Source: Hymenopellis radicata (lineage: Eukaryota; Basidiomycota; Agaricomycetes; Agaricales; Physalacriaceae). Taken from it: a stretch of DNA of 64,000 nucleotides. This document shows, in pieces, positions 10,148-19,921 of the stretch. The stretch spans positions 28,545-92,544 of the forward strand of contig JADNRX010000218.1 in NCBI GenBank assembly GCA_015501595.1, given 5' to 3'. Both the position numbers and the translations under genes were made by a program. The notes beneath the pieces were generated by a model, which did no database searches, was not told the origin of the DNA, and was given only the letters and a program-made list of their open reading frames with translations. Positions within the stretch are counted from its first letter, which is position 1. Each line of letters begins with the position of its first letter.

Positions 10148-11743
10148 TTAGGTGACCGAGAACCAATACGGTCCCGACCAATATATCCACTTCAATGTAG
10201 GCGGCGCTTGGTCAAGTACAAGACCCTGCTCAACCAGCTCCCTCAATCCACTATCCAGAAACTTCTCTATCATATGCTGAGGCTCCAAACACAGCCGCAG
10301 TTTCTCTATCCGCCGTATCTTCGACTCTTCCCATATCCTCTCAGCTCTCCGAAACCGCAACATCGCGATGAACCCATCAATCCACTCTTGGCTGACATTC
10401 TCGAACGGAATCTCCAGGATTATCGTCAGCTGGATCAAGTTGGGCAGGATGCCTGGCTGCATCAAGCGACTGCACAACCCGGGCTCGCAGTGCTCCCCGT
10501 CGAACCCAAACAGAACCTTGGAGGTCGATTGGACCTCTGGAACGTTGATCATGTCCTTACACACCGTGCCTTCGGTGTCCCAGTCGGAATACCGTATCCA
10601 AATGGTGAGACCCATCAGGGAACACTTTGACCGCTGTAGAAACGCGGACAAGGCCGAGGGGCGTAGAGCCCCCGATAAACCAGACGTCGATTGTAACGAA
10701 ATCTGGGAAAGTCCAGGGAGCGTCAAATCGCGCAAAAGCACAGTCGCATCTGTGCCCAGATACTGTATCACGTCGTGTCTGACCGGTTCATGTAAAGCTG
10801 GAACGACTGACGTGACGTCGCGCGAGGGATTAAGGTAAATGTGAAGTTCCTGTAGGGAGGGAAACTGGGAGATACATGTAACACGGGACGCCTCTGCGAG
10901 ATCGAAGCAGCAATGCTTCAGCTGAGGAGCACGTATTCGGTGTAACTCGATCGCCTCGTCGAGGAAGAAGCCTTTGAGGTAGATTCGAATACAAGAGGGG
11001 AGATCGGAGAGGATGGTCATGGGAAAGATCTCCTCCTCGAAAGAGCCGACACCGCTGAAACCATCCGCCGTCGCAATGTACAGCTCCTCCAATATGGGGA
11101 GATGCCGTGATATCGACATGAGGGGATTCGTGAACGAGTCGGAGATGTGTAGCTCCGCGACCTTCCAACGCGTACACTGCTTCAGCAACAGCTCGAACAC
11201 GTCGAGACTATATGGGACATCGTGTGGATAGTCACCATACGCCCCGGATAAGTCATCATCAAAACGGGCGCCTATGCTCAGAGGATGGACTCCCGAACGA
11301 CGGAAGTATTCAGCCGCGATTCGCGGTGAATTTGGATCGTACTCTGGCTTCAGGATAACCGTGGACCAAAGAATGGGGGCGGTGAGTACAATGTCGCGCC
11401 AGAGAGCACACACCCGTCCCAGCGTCCACGGCGCTTCTGCCACATAATCCAACGAATTGGAGGTATTGAACGAGACGTAGTAGAATATGGAGATCAAAAG
11501 ATCGCGGGGAAGGCGTCGTATTGGTGATAGCGCAGACGTGTGTAAGGAAAGGGAAGCTGTTATAGCTTCTTCCTGACGTGCAAGTCGCGCGGAGAGATCA
11601 TTTATAGCCGAAAGTTGTTCATGATATTGAGTGATACTGTTGCGTATCCAACCTAGATCCGAATCAAGCAGTGGTCGGAGGCCGCGTAGGTAGGAAGCTA
11701 GAATCTCTTCCTGTTCTGAGGTGTTAACGGGCCCAAAGTCCAT
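10148..11743 (-). CDS. F-box-like / LRR protein, 531 aa, tandem paralog
   Basis: Single-exon gene with ATG at 11741-11743. It begins MDFGPVNTSEQEEILASYL and has the F-box block SPIRRLPRDLLISIFYYVSF followed by WTLGRVCALWRDIVLTAPIL at residues about 78-135. It ends in LKWIYWSGPYWFSVT, matching the WVGPSWF end of the neighbour. Both genes share the 'LGRVC-LWRDI' block and overall length but differ strongly in the LRR part, as expected for duplicated substrate receptors of SCF ubiquitin ligases. The gap to the upstream paralog is about 200 bp. No indel was noticed in either gene. Confidence 0.8.
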   Translation of the reverse strand: MDFGPVNTSEQEEILASYLRGLRPLLDSDLGWIRNSITQYHEQLSAINDLSARLARQEEAITASLSLHTSALSPIRRLPRDLLISIFYYVSFNTSNSLDYVAEAPWTLGRVCALWRDIVLTAPILWSTVILKPEYDPNSPRIAAEYFRRSGVHPLSIGARFDDDLSGAYGDYPHDVPYSLDVFELLLKQCTRWKVAELHISDSFTNPLMSISRHLPILEELYIATADGFSGVGSFEEEIFPMTILSDLPSCIRIYLKGFFLDEAIELHRIRAPQLKHCCFDLAEASRVTCISQFPSLQELHIYLNPSRDVTSVVPALHEPVRHDVIQYLGTDATVLLRDLTLPGLSQISLQSTSGLSGALRPSALSAFLQRSKCSLMGLTIWIRYSDWDTEGTVCKDMINVPEVQSTSKVLFGFDGEHCEPGLCSRLMQPGILPNLIQLTIILEIPFENVSQEWIDGFIAMLRFRRAERIWEESKIRRIEKLRLCLEPQHMIEKFLDSGLRELVEQGLVLDQAPPTLKWIYWSGPYWFSVT

Positions 11744-12044
11744 GAGGGTAGGAAGGAGGAGAGTGATGCATTGATGCCTGGGTTAAGGTTTGTAGAGTAT
11801 CACCGGATCTTATTCTTCGAACTTCAAGTTTCGTCGTCCTACTCATCATTGCACAAGTACAAAGCAGTGCACATATAAATATTGAAGACGCCGTTGTCCA
11901 CGTATGTACACAATACACCAAGGCTGGACTTTAATATGAGAAATCAAAAACACCCAACCATAAAATTATGTAGCAGAATGAGTATCGATACCGGTATAGG
12001 TAAAGGGATGAGTAGGCATAAGTTGACGCGTTATAACCCCATAA
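11744..12044. other. Intergenic spacer between F-box gene and VAP gene
   Basis: About 300 AT-rich bases. They lie upstream of the F-box gene start at 11743 and downstream of the VAP stop at 12045, both on the minus strand. They should hold the VAP 3' UTR and the F-box promoter. Nothing else was recognised. Confidence 0.4.
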
Positions 12045-13309
12045 TCAGAAAAAGAGATATGTCATAATGAAGACTCCAAGCGCGATAATAACCACGACCT
12101 GCAGCGGGACGCCCTCCGGCTGCATAGGCGGCTCGTCGATGTATGTCCCCACGTCGCTGCCTGGAACGATCGTGTCCGCGTCCGAGTACCGTCTGCTTCG
12201 TTTTCGCAGCTCGGTTGCAGGCGGCGCGGCCGCAGCAAGTAATCCCCTCAGGCGCTCAATCTCAGCCTCCGCCTCCTTGTATTTGGTCAGAAGCTCGTCG
12301 CTCGGTGGTGTAGGTGCAAGGCTGGGTTGGCGATGTTCAACAGCTGGTGGCGTAGTGTCCGTTGGAGCCTGTACGTGAACGACAATGGGCATAGGCGGTG
12401 GCGGAGGTTGTTCGGAGTGAATATCTTCGTGATGCTCTTCCTCGCGTGCAACAGAGAAATCGGCGGGCGGTGAAGCCGAACGCTCTTCTACAACAGGTGG
12501 TGCAGGTGGACGGGCAAATTCTGGGATGGGCGCGGCAAAGGAATGTCCGTTGGATGTCGGGCCTTGGCGCACGGTGTCAAATTGCTGGCAGGGGAATGTC
12601 AGACAAATGGCGATGGCACAAAAAAAAATCACACACCGAATCACCCATAGTCATCATGGAACTCTGGTTCATAACGGGTTCGTCCTCCTCTTCCACTGTC
12701 TGTTCCTCAGCACGTAGATATTGAACTTTGAGTTTTTGCTGGTGCACTCGGTTCTCGTCCGTATCAGTGTCGGATACATTCCACTGCGAACAAGGTTCAG
12801 TTTGTAAACAGAGATAACAGTCCGGAAGGGTACGCACTATTTCCTGCAGCGACTTGTCCTCTTTTTCCTTGGTTATCATCGTGCTTTGGATGAGGAACTT
12901 GTCTTTGCATTTGGCATTCAACGGCGGCTCCTCCTTCATCGCCTGAAGCATTACTGGGTGGAAATGAGGCCGAATTTTGCTATTACAGAGCAGACTTGCG
13001 CACCAGACACCTCCATAGTCTCACCTGGCTCCACTCGGCCAGAGTTGGGGCGGACACAATACAGCTGGCGTCCACGTCAGCTACGCCTGCCATCGGCTTC
13101 CAGCGCTGTCCTCACCTTTGGCGCCGTCGTCTTGACCTTGAAGGCGACTGGGCGGTCATTGTGATTTGTGATAGTTAGTGATCGTTTGACGAGCTGGGTG
13201 AGAGGCCCTATCAACACAAGTCAGTATACGTCGACGCCACCGACGCTGACGACGACGAGTACGTACTCGGGAAGCCAAGAGTGGTGCGTGGCTGCAGGCT
13301 GACAGACAT
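12045..13309 (-). CDS. SCS2: VAMP-associated protein (VAP/Scs2), ER tail-anchored
   Basis: Six exons, all in frame: 13309-13267, 13207-13116, 13064-13004, 12953-12838, 12783-12637 and 12584-12045. The N-terminal major-sperm-protein (MSP) domain reads ...LTITNHNDRPVAFKVKTTAPK, YCVRPNSGRVEPGE and MLQAMKEEPPLNAKCKDKF, the conserved FFAT-binding core. A proline-rich linker, a short coiled coil (YKEAEAEIERLRGL) and a C-terminal membrane anchor (VVIIALGVFIMTYLFF) follow. VAPs sit in the ER membrane and recruit FFAT-motif lipid-transfer and signalling proteins to ER contact sites; in yeast Scs2 also affects inositol regulation. The ATG at 13307-13309 is supported by MSVSLQP leading straight into the MSP domain. 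No break was found. Confidence 0.92.
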
Positions 13310-13576
13310 TTTTGGCGAAGGTGGGGGGATGGAGGCAAGAGAAATAGGCGTTCGTGCATCAACCTCAGCATTGCCACGTGCACTCTTAACGGTCGTCATT
13401 GGCCTCTCCTCACACAGTTTGAGGCGCAATCGCTTGACTCAGACCATATCTCGCACTGTATACACTCATTTGACTTGTTATCTTGGCCACCTTAGCTAGC
13501 GCGCCCCACTGCAGGCTATAGACGCCTCGAGGACAATGCAAGGTTGCTGCGATCAACTGCTACTTTTACAACTGCG

Positions 13577-14890
13577 CTAACACGACTCCAACTGCTCCAG
13601 CATCGCCTTCGCCAGCAACTCGTGTACGCGTTGAGTCGGATGTCCACTGTTGTACCAGAAGTATCCCGCCGGTTCAGCGCAAGTACAGTACCTGAGGACA
13701 ATTAGCCGAAGATTGAAACCAGGAGCTGCTAGTCGAAACATGCCCAACTACGTCGGTAAACCCGTATTCCGCAGGCTTGTCCAGGACGGAGCTGAACAAC
13801 TTGTGGGCGTCAAATGTCATAATTGTGGCGTCTAGAATCAGTTGGATTAGTCTCCAAAAAACATCGTCCAGGCGACTTACGAGGATTCTTCAGGGAAAAT
13901 AGGCCCACGTGTCGGTCTAGTGCTACATTGAACCCCTCAACGCGTTCCTTCAAGATTGCCGCCTTGGTTGCGTTCGTGTTGGCTAGAGGCGATCGGTCTC
14001 CAGGCGGCACATTAACGAACAGGTGTTGTGTTAGCCCTTGGTCAGTGGCTGTTTGCTGAACATAACCTTCAGCGTTCTATGAACGGGTAATTCAATCCAT
14101 TACACACCACAGCCTCAAAGTAAGTTGACACTTCATAGTCCCAAAACGCGGCGTAGTCAGTTATCTGAAATCAGACCGTTTCAACTCGGATGAAGCAGAA
14201 GCAAACGATAACGAACTGTATCATTCGAAACGGTATCTCCGGTGTCGTTGATGCCGATCCACCAGAAAGTTAAGGTTTCTTTCGAAGGATGGGGGATGAC
14301 TGTCGATGCGTATGTCACCATTGCTCGACTTGCTCCACTAAAGAAATTGTATAATTGTGATGAAGGGGCAGAATATCTCCACTGATATCGGCGCCAGCAA
14401 ATGCGAAATCCCAGAGCTGTACATCACAATCAAATGGCGAACCACCGAAGCATCCCGTCACGAATTCGAGCTGTCAACGCGACGTCAGTCCACCGCCACA
14501 TTGAAGAATTGTTGATTTCACCCAGTTAGCGCCATTAGAGCTGGTCTGATAGAACACCGAATCAATATATGTACGCAAGAACACGAGGCCGCGTCTCTAC
14601 CTTATTTGGGGTAATTGTATTGCTGAGAAGTTCTTTGGGTGTAAACGAGTAGTCGAGAGCATCCCCGATAAAACTATAGGGAGGTCAACCAACTCACAGT
14701 TGCCTGAGAAACGTCTCTAGGCCAACCTGAAGTTCATCAGTCCTTCTTTTCCCTCGACGAAGGTGTAGGAATCTCCGAACGCGTAGACATACTTGATATC
14801 ACCCCACTTGAAGTCCGAGTGGGGCTTCAACGCCACAGCTTGCTGGAATAGAAGTGTCAGTGACAAGATCGCCCAGTACCACGAAGACAT
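13577..14890 (-). CDS. CE16 GDSL/SGNH acetylesterase, copy A, one-base frameshift
   Basis: Secreted SGNH-fold esterase of carbohydrate esterase family 16, which removes acetyl groups from hemicellulose oligomers. ATG at 14888-14890 starts a signal peptide (WAILSLTLLFQQAVA). Block I is VYAFGDSYTF with the nucleophile Ser, block III is WWIGINDTGDT with the oxyanion Asn, and block V is NSGHPTQRVHELL with the catalytic His. Inferred exons match copy B one for one. One G is missing near 14317-14321: copy B reads CAATGGGTG and copy A CAATGGTG, which shifts the frame before the GIND motif. The last intron (13692-13743) uses GC-AG. Apart from that one base the gene looks functional, so a sequencing error is as likely as a true lesion. 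Confidence 0.75.
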
Positions 14891-15184
14891 CGTGAACACA
14901 AGTCAGCGTAACTTGATAACATAAATACTTTTCTCTTTGACTTGAGGTTCAGCATCAGCTGATGACCAGCAGAACTGCATCTACGCTACGCTGCGGATGG
15001 TGCAGCCAAACAAGGCCAAACATCGGCAGAACAAGGCGAGAACAGCGGGCCGCCAGTTACATGATGAGGGCATACCGCGAAGAATCCCCGACAACATGCG
15101 GTAAGCTTCCACTAGAAAGAAAGAAAAAGAACCCCATGATGGTCACGCTATGTAAATTCATTGCATTTATTCGTGTCCGACGCG

Positions 15185-16210
15185 CCATGTAGCTGTAGTC
15201 TGTGTTGGGCAGGAACTCTTCGACAGCCGTAGCAATCTGGAGATGTGTGGCTTGCGTAGGATGTTCCGTGTTCGACCAAGGGGACCCATGGCCAGGCGTG
15301 TCGCAGGTGTAGAATCTAGAAAATGACGTTACGACGAATTAAATAACGACGTACTAAGGTGAGTTCAGCTTACCTCGTAGCATCACCATTCGCTATCTTC
15401 TCGTTCAACAAGCCACCTTACGTCGTTATTTGATTCGTCGCAACGTCATCGTTGAACAAGCCATGCACGTCAAAGTTGAAGGCGACGTATAGGAGTCCAT
15501 GCTGTTCAGCGCTTCGAATTCTTTTAGTCTCGAACCCCGCTCGAACCAGCCGCTTCAGCTTGGTGAAGCGACTGGTGTCAAGTCTAGAATTCTTTGGACC
15601 GCCTCGTTCAAGTTGAATTTATTAACATTGTTTTTCAAGATGGCAACCAGCGTCTTGTTGGGAAAGGGGCCTTCTCCATGGGCGGAACGTGAAGAGATGT
15701 TGCTGGCGTCTGTTGTCGTGCGCCAGTTGCTGTATTGAAATTGTTCAAGCGAAGGACACGGAAGAAAGGATGAGACTGACTACGGCTACGCCGAAGTCTG
15801 TGATCTGAGACGATGAGGTCCTTACACGAGAACTTGGAGAAACATAATGTGCTCGTGTTCTTGGTCGGATCCACACTCCCAATCCACCACACCGTCAAAG
15901 TCTCCAGCTCAGGATGAGGGATGACGCTAGATCCAAAGGACATCCATTGCCTGACTTGATCCATAAGTGGTATAGTGCACGGAGTTTGGGAGTCATGACT
16001 TGGCACAAGGCATGCGTAAGACGGCACCTACACTCTTTCATCTACGTTGGAGCTCGCAAAGGCACTGAAATCCCACATTGAATGCTGCAATTGAGCGGCG
16101 AGCCGACGAAGCATCCAGTTAAGAATTCGATCTTCGGATAGACGGTGCCAGTCCGAAAGGCTCCAGCAATATCATAGTGGAGGCATGCGTACCCGGCTCG
16201 AGCCGTCAGA
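15185..16210 (-). pseudogene. CE16 esterase copy B', 5'-truncated and broken
   Basis: A degenerate copy of the B-type esterase at 17907-19285. Recognisable pieces in order are IEFLTGCFVGSPLNC, then MDQVRQWMSFGSSVIPHPE, WWIG-SVDPTKNTST, and a C-terminal NTEHPTQATHLQIATAVEE. The signal peptide and the GDSY exon are missing. At about 15874-15882 a 9-nt deletion removes the IND of the GIND block, so the oxyanion residue is gone. Several frame shifts occur, and the stop codon used by copy B is lost. It arose with copy A'' and B by duplication of an A-B gene pair. Confidence 0.75.
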
Positions 16211-16419
16211 GATTGCTGGTGGCGTTTGCAAGTGAGAAAAAGATGTAGAAGTTGTGTATTCTACACGTGTGGCGCAATAAACATCTACGTATGAGACCTG
16301 GGGGGAAATCAGTCTTTTCAACAGTGTTTACAGAGAACAGCCTACTAACCGCCGAGAACACATTTCCGGGACAAACAAAGCTTCCACTCTATCTGTGCTA
16401 CATGCTGTGCGACATCGAT

Positions 16420-17285
16420 CTACACAATTACCTGCGCTGATTTCGCAAGAAGTTCAAAAAAATCATCACTCTTGAAGGGAAAGCTGACATCCCCTTCATC
16501 AGCATACTGCACATAGAAAAACTTCTCCTTCTTCAACCCTTTCCCAACCATCATGATAGTACTAACTGAGAATGCCGATTCATTGTCCCCATCTGTGTAG
16601 ACAAATGTTTCACCGAGAAGATTGTCGGGATTGCGCTGAAGCTTGTCGATGTCAGCGGTAGAAACCTCCATGCGCGGAAGGTTGACAACGGCGTCCAGAG
16701 TGAACGCTTCAGCAAGGTGGTACAAGGTGGGGGGAACATCCGCACTGGGAGGAGTGACGATATGCTGGGGCGCATGAACGACGAAATGCTGGGGGTGGGA
16801 GGGCGCGGTAGAGAATTGTTACGCCTAGTCAAAGTGGAATTAGTGTGTCAACAGTAGAAAGATCACGCACTCCATCTCGGTCCGCAGACGCATTGCGGCG
16901 TAGTATATTTCAAGGTCTTTCTCTATCGCTTGCAGGGAATATAACCGCATAAGAAACGCCGCAGAATTCAGAACCGTTATGTGACTGCAAGAAATGGAAT
17001 CAGGTTACCAGAACCTGACAAACGTAAAGATACGAACTCGAGGAGAGAATTACACTGCATTTCCGCAGACCGCTCGGCGAGATTAATGTAATCATCCATC
17101 TCAGACGATGGAGGGGTGAAGCCTTCCTGGACAGGGCAGTGGGCAGCATAGGCGGCATGAGCCTCGATAAGAGCTGTGTGATCTGAGGCTTCGAGAATAG
17201 AGGCGTGGTGGGTAGCCAAACGCTCGAATTTGTAATATTTCTCCGCGGTTTTCTGAGCCAATAAATGGTCAGTGGCGTTGGCCAT
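16420..17285 (-). CDS. Protein of unknown function, three inferred exons
   Basis: ATG at 17283-17285 starts MANATDHLLAQKTAEKYYKF; stop at 16420-16422. The first exon is helical (ERLATHHASILEASDHTAL, then MDDYINLAERSAEMQ). A middle exon near 16985-16870 reads LNSAAFLMRLYSLQAIEKDL, and the last exon starts after an acceptor near 16792 with HFVVHAPQHIVTPPSADVP and ends DFFELLAKSAQVIV. The last exon is mixed alpha/beta with no motif I recognise, no signal peptide and no membrane segment. I cannot assign a family. It is unrelated to the CE16 copies on either side and sits between the two halves of their duplication. Confidence 0.6.
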
Positions 17286-17464
17286 GATGGTGGCAAAGTG
17301 AGAAACGCGTTAGACAAGACTCAAGTTTGACTCAAGTACTCTCTCGCGGCACGTGATGGGTTCCGGCCCAAAAGTCCCGGCGGCCCGCAGCCAACTATGA
17401 GTCTGTCGTCCACTCTATTGACACTGTCGACCATCGATGGCTGCCATCCATTTCGGGGGAGGTC

Positions 17465-17690
17465 AATCAACTCACAGTCGTCTGGGAAACATCTTTAGGC
17501 CAACCTGAAGTTCACCAGTCCTTCTTTTCCCTGTAGGAATCTCCGAACGCGTAGACATACTACGTAAGTATACTTGATACCATCCCACTTGAAGTCCGAG
17601 TGGGGCTTCAACGCCACAGCTTGCTGGGAAAGAAGTGTCGGTGACTAGATCGCCCAGTACCGCGAAGGCATCATGAACACAAGTCAGCGT
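17465..17690 (-). pseudogene. Relic of CE16 copy A first exon (A'')
   Basis: The stretch is closely similar to the first exon and flanks of copy A (14690-14940), including the words for ALKPHSDFKW and the surrounding non-coding bases. The reading frame is dead: codon 8 after the ATG is a stop (MPSRYWAI*), an insertion and a deletion interrupt the YAFGDSY region, and no later exons follow. Downstream it runs directly into the 3' end of copy B, which reproduces the junction seen between copies A and B'. This shows that the duplicated unit crossed a gene boundary. Confidence 0.75.
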
Positions 17691-17906
17691 ACTTTGATAA
17701 CATCTTAGTAATCTGAATACTTTTTCGAGGGCAAGTATCAGGCGATGACGGCCAGCACTGAGGCGGGCCGCCACTTACACGATTTTGGCGTTATAGTGTT
17801 GTGAGCATACCACCAAGAATCCCCGACACGATGTCTCGACCTTCCACTGGAAAGAAACGAGAACCTTATGATGAGAAACAAGTCAATTCGTTTGTATCTA
17901 ATTGCC

Positions 17907-19285
17907 TTAGGGCGCATTGGACAAAAACTCCTCGACAGCCGTAGCAATCTGGCGATGCGTAGCCTGCGTAGGATGCTCAGTATTCCACCAAAGGAACCCA
18001 GGAGTGTCGCAGGTGCAGAATCTAGAAAATGACGTTCCAATCACGAATTGCTAACGACGTAGGGCGAGTTCAGCTTACCCCGTAGTATCATTAAACCCAA
18101 ACTCTCCACCGTTCGCTATCATCTCGTTGAACAAGCCATGCACGTCAAAGTTGAGTACGACCGCATCTACAACGCTCAGCCGACATATAGGAGTCTAACT
18201 TGGCACTTACCGCTATTCCGCGCTTCGAATTCTTTGGTCCGCTGTTGCACCGCCGCGTTGAATTTATCAACATTGTCCTTCAGAATGGCAACCAGCGTCT
18301 CGTTGGTGTTGAACAAAGGGGCCTCCTCCATGGGCGGAACATTCATGAAGAGATGTTGATGGAGTCCGTTGTCGTGCGCCAGTTGCTGAATTAATCAACA
18401 GTTCGAGCGGAGGGCACGGAAGAAGGCGATGGTGGCACTGACCACGGAAGCAAAGTAGGAGTCCATGTCCAGCTCGAGATATGCGTCGAAATCCGTGATC
18501 TATTATGATGGAGATGTAAACACAGCAATGGTCTTCGGGAAGGAACCTACTGTACTCGTATTCTTAGTCGGATCAACACAGTCGTTGATCCCAATCCACC
18601 ACACCGTCAAAGTCTCCCGCTCTGGGTGGGGGATCACGCTAGATGCAAAGGACACCCATTGCCTGACTTGATCCATAAGTGGTATCGTGAAAGGACGGTG
18701 TTTGGGCGTACTGCAGAGTCAACTTGGCGCTGTCATGGATAAGTCGGCGCGGCACTTACAGTCTTGCATCGACATCGGAACCCGCAAAGGCAAAATCCCA
18801 CAATTGAATAGTGCAATTGAGTGGCGAGCCGACGAAACATCCCGTTAAGAATTCAATCTTTTGTTGAAAGTTGTCAGTCTAGAGCTTCAGCCCTCCCGTA
18901 CAGGGAAATTCGGTACCCAGTTTGATCCGTCGGAGCTAGTCTGTCATCAAAAGAAAAATCATCAGACTACAAACAACGCGTTCAAAGCACGACCGACCGT
19001 ATTAACCACAATCTCATCCCTCAAAAGCTCTTGCGGCGTAAACGCAAAGTTATCAGAATCTCCAATGAAACTAAAACACCCAATACCGTCACCTCACGCC
19101 CACACACGACACAAACGCCACAGAGCTCACCTGAAATTCCCGTGTCCAGCAGTCCCCAACACAAACGTATACGAGTCTCCAAACGCATACACATATTTAA
19201 TCCTGTTCCAGTCAAACGGAGACGCCCTCCCGAGCACAAGGAGCCAATTGAAAACAAGGAAAAGACGAACTAGTGGGGCAAGCAT
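17907..19285 (-). CDS. CE16 GDSL/SGNH acetylesterase, copy B, intact
   Basis: Secreted esterase with ATG at 19283-19285. The signal peptide is MLAPLVRLFLVFNWLLVLG, followed by NRIKYVYAFGDSYTFVLG (block I, nucleophile Ser). Later exons give FIGDSDNFAFTPQELL, IEFLTGCFVGSPLNCTIQLW, WWIGINDCVDPTKNTST (block III), LHQHLFMNVPPMEEAPLF and, before the stop at 17907-17909, FCTCDTPGFLWWNTEHPTQ (catalytic His). All inferred splice junctions keep frame, with about eight short introns of 45-60 nt. It is the only unbroken member of the local CE16 cluster. The expected role is deacetylation of xylo- or manno-oligosaccharides outside the cell, fitting the GH131-CBM1 genes in the same window. Confidence 0.85.
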
Positions 19286-19921
19286 CGCGGGGGGTGTAGG
19301 GACCAGCACAGTGGGTATTCAAAGCTAGATAAACCGCCAGAAAATCAGACGAGTGTGTATACCACGGGAAGCGAATATATCGAGGGAAAGGCTTGGATGA
19401 ATGGGATTGACGCGTGCACTCCATGCGCGCACGACAGTGAGAACTGTTGGCTCCATTAAGTTCGTAATTTGTTCCTGGTGGCGGCGTCACTGGATGTGCT
19501 GCTTGCAGACAGTAACCGAAAGAAATCACATAATACATGGCAGGTGCGCGATAAGAGTGCCAGTGAGATGTTAAGTACAAATCGATAGAGAACATGCTCG
19601 TCTTGAAGAGAAAAGCCCGGGAACTGCCGAAGGTTCAGCTTGGACACACTGTGAACAAACGGATAACGAGTGAACGAGTTATAAAAACCAACCAATAACA
19701 ATTATCCTACCTCTTTCCTATATGAATATATCTAATGACAATAGGTATGTAGTTAATGATAAAGACCGTAGATAGGGATTCCGATAACAGACGTGCAAAA
19801 CAAAGGACGACAAGTAAGGTACAATGGGGTAATGATGTGCAGTGAACGGGGAATGAGTGTAGAGAGCGAGAAGATCATGGACGAGGATATATATTGTTGA
19901 GAACGAGGTGCGTGTACACCC
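19286..19921. other. Intergenic, CE16 promoter and kinase 3' flank
   Basis: About 640 bases. The upstream region of the CE16 copy B gene lies at the left and the 3' end of the Ypk1 kinase at the right, both minus-strand. The right half is AT-rich with no open frame of note. No repeat or RNA gene was recognised. Confidence 0.4.

Noticed and set aside
10142..10838. Plus-strand frames antisense to the second F-box gene
   Set aside because: Antisense to a clear coding exon, no family match.
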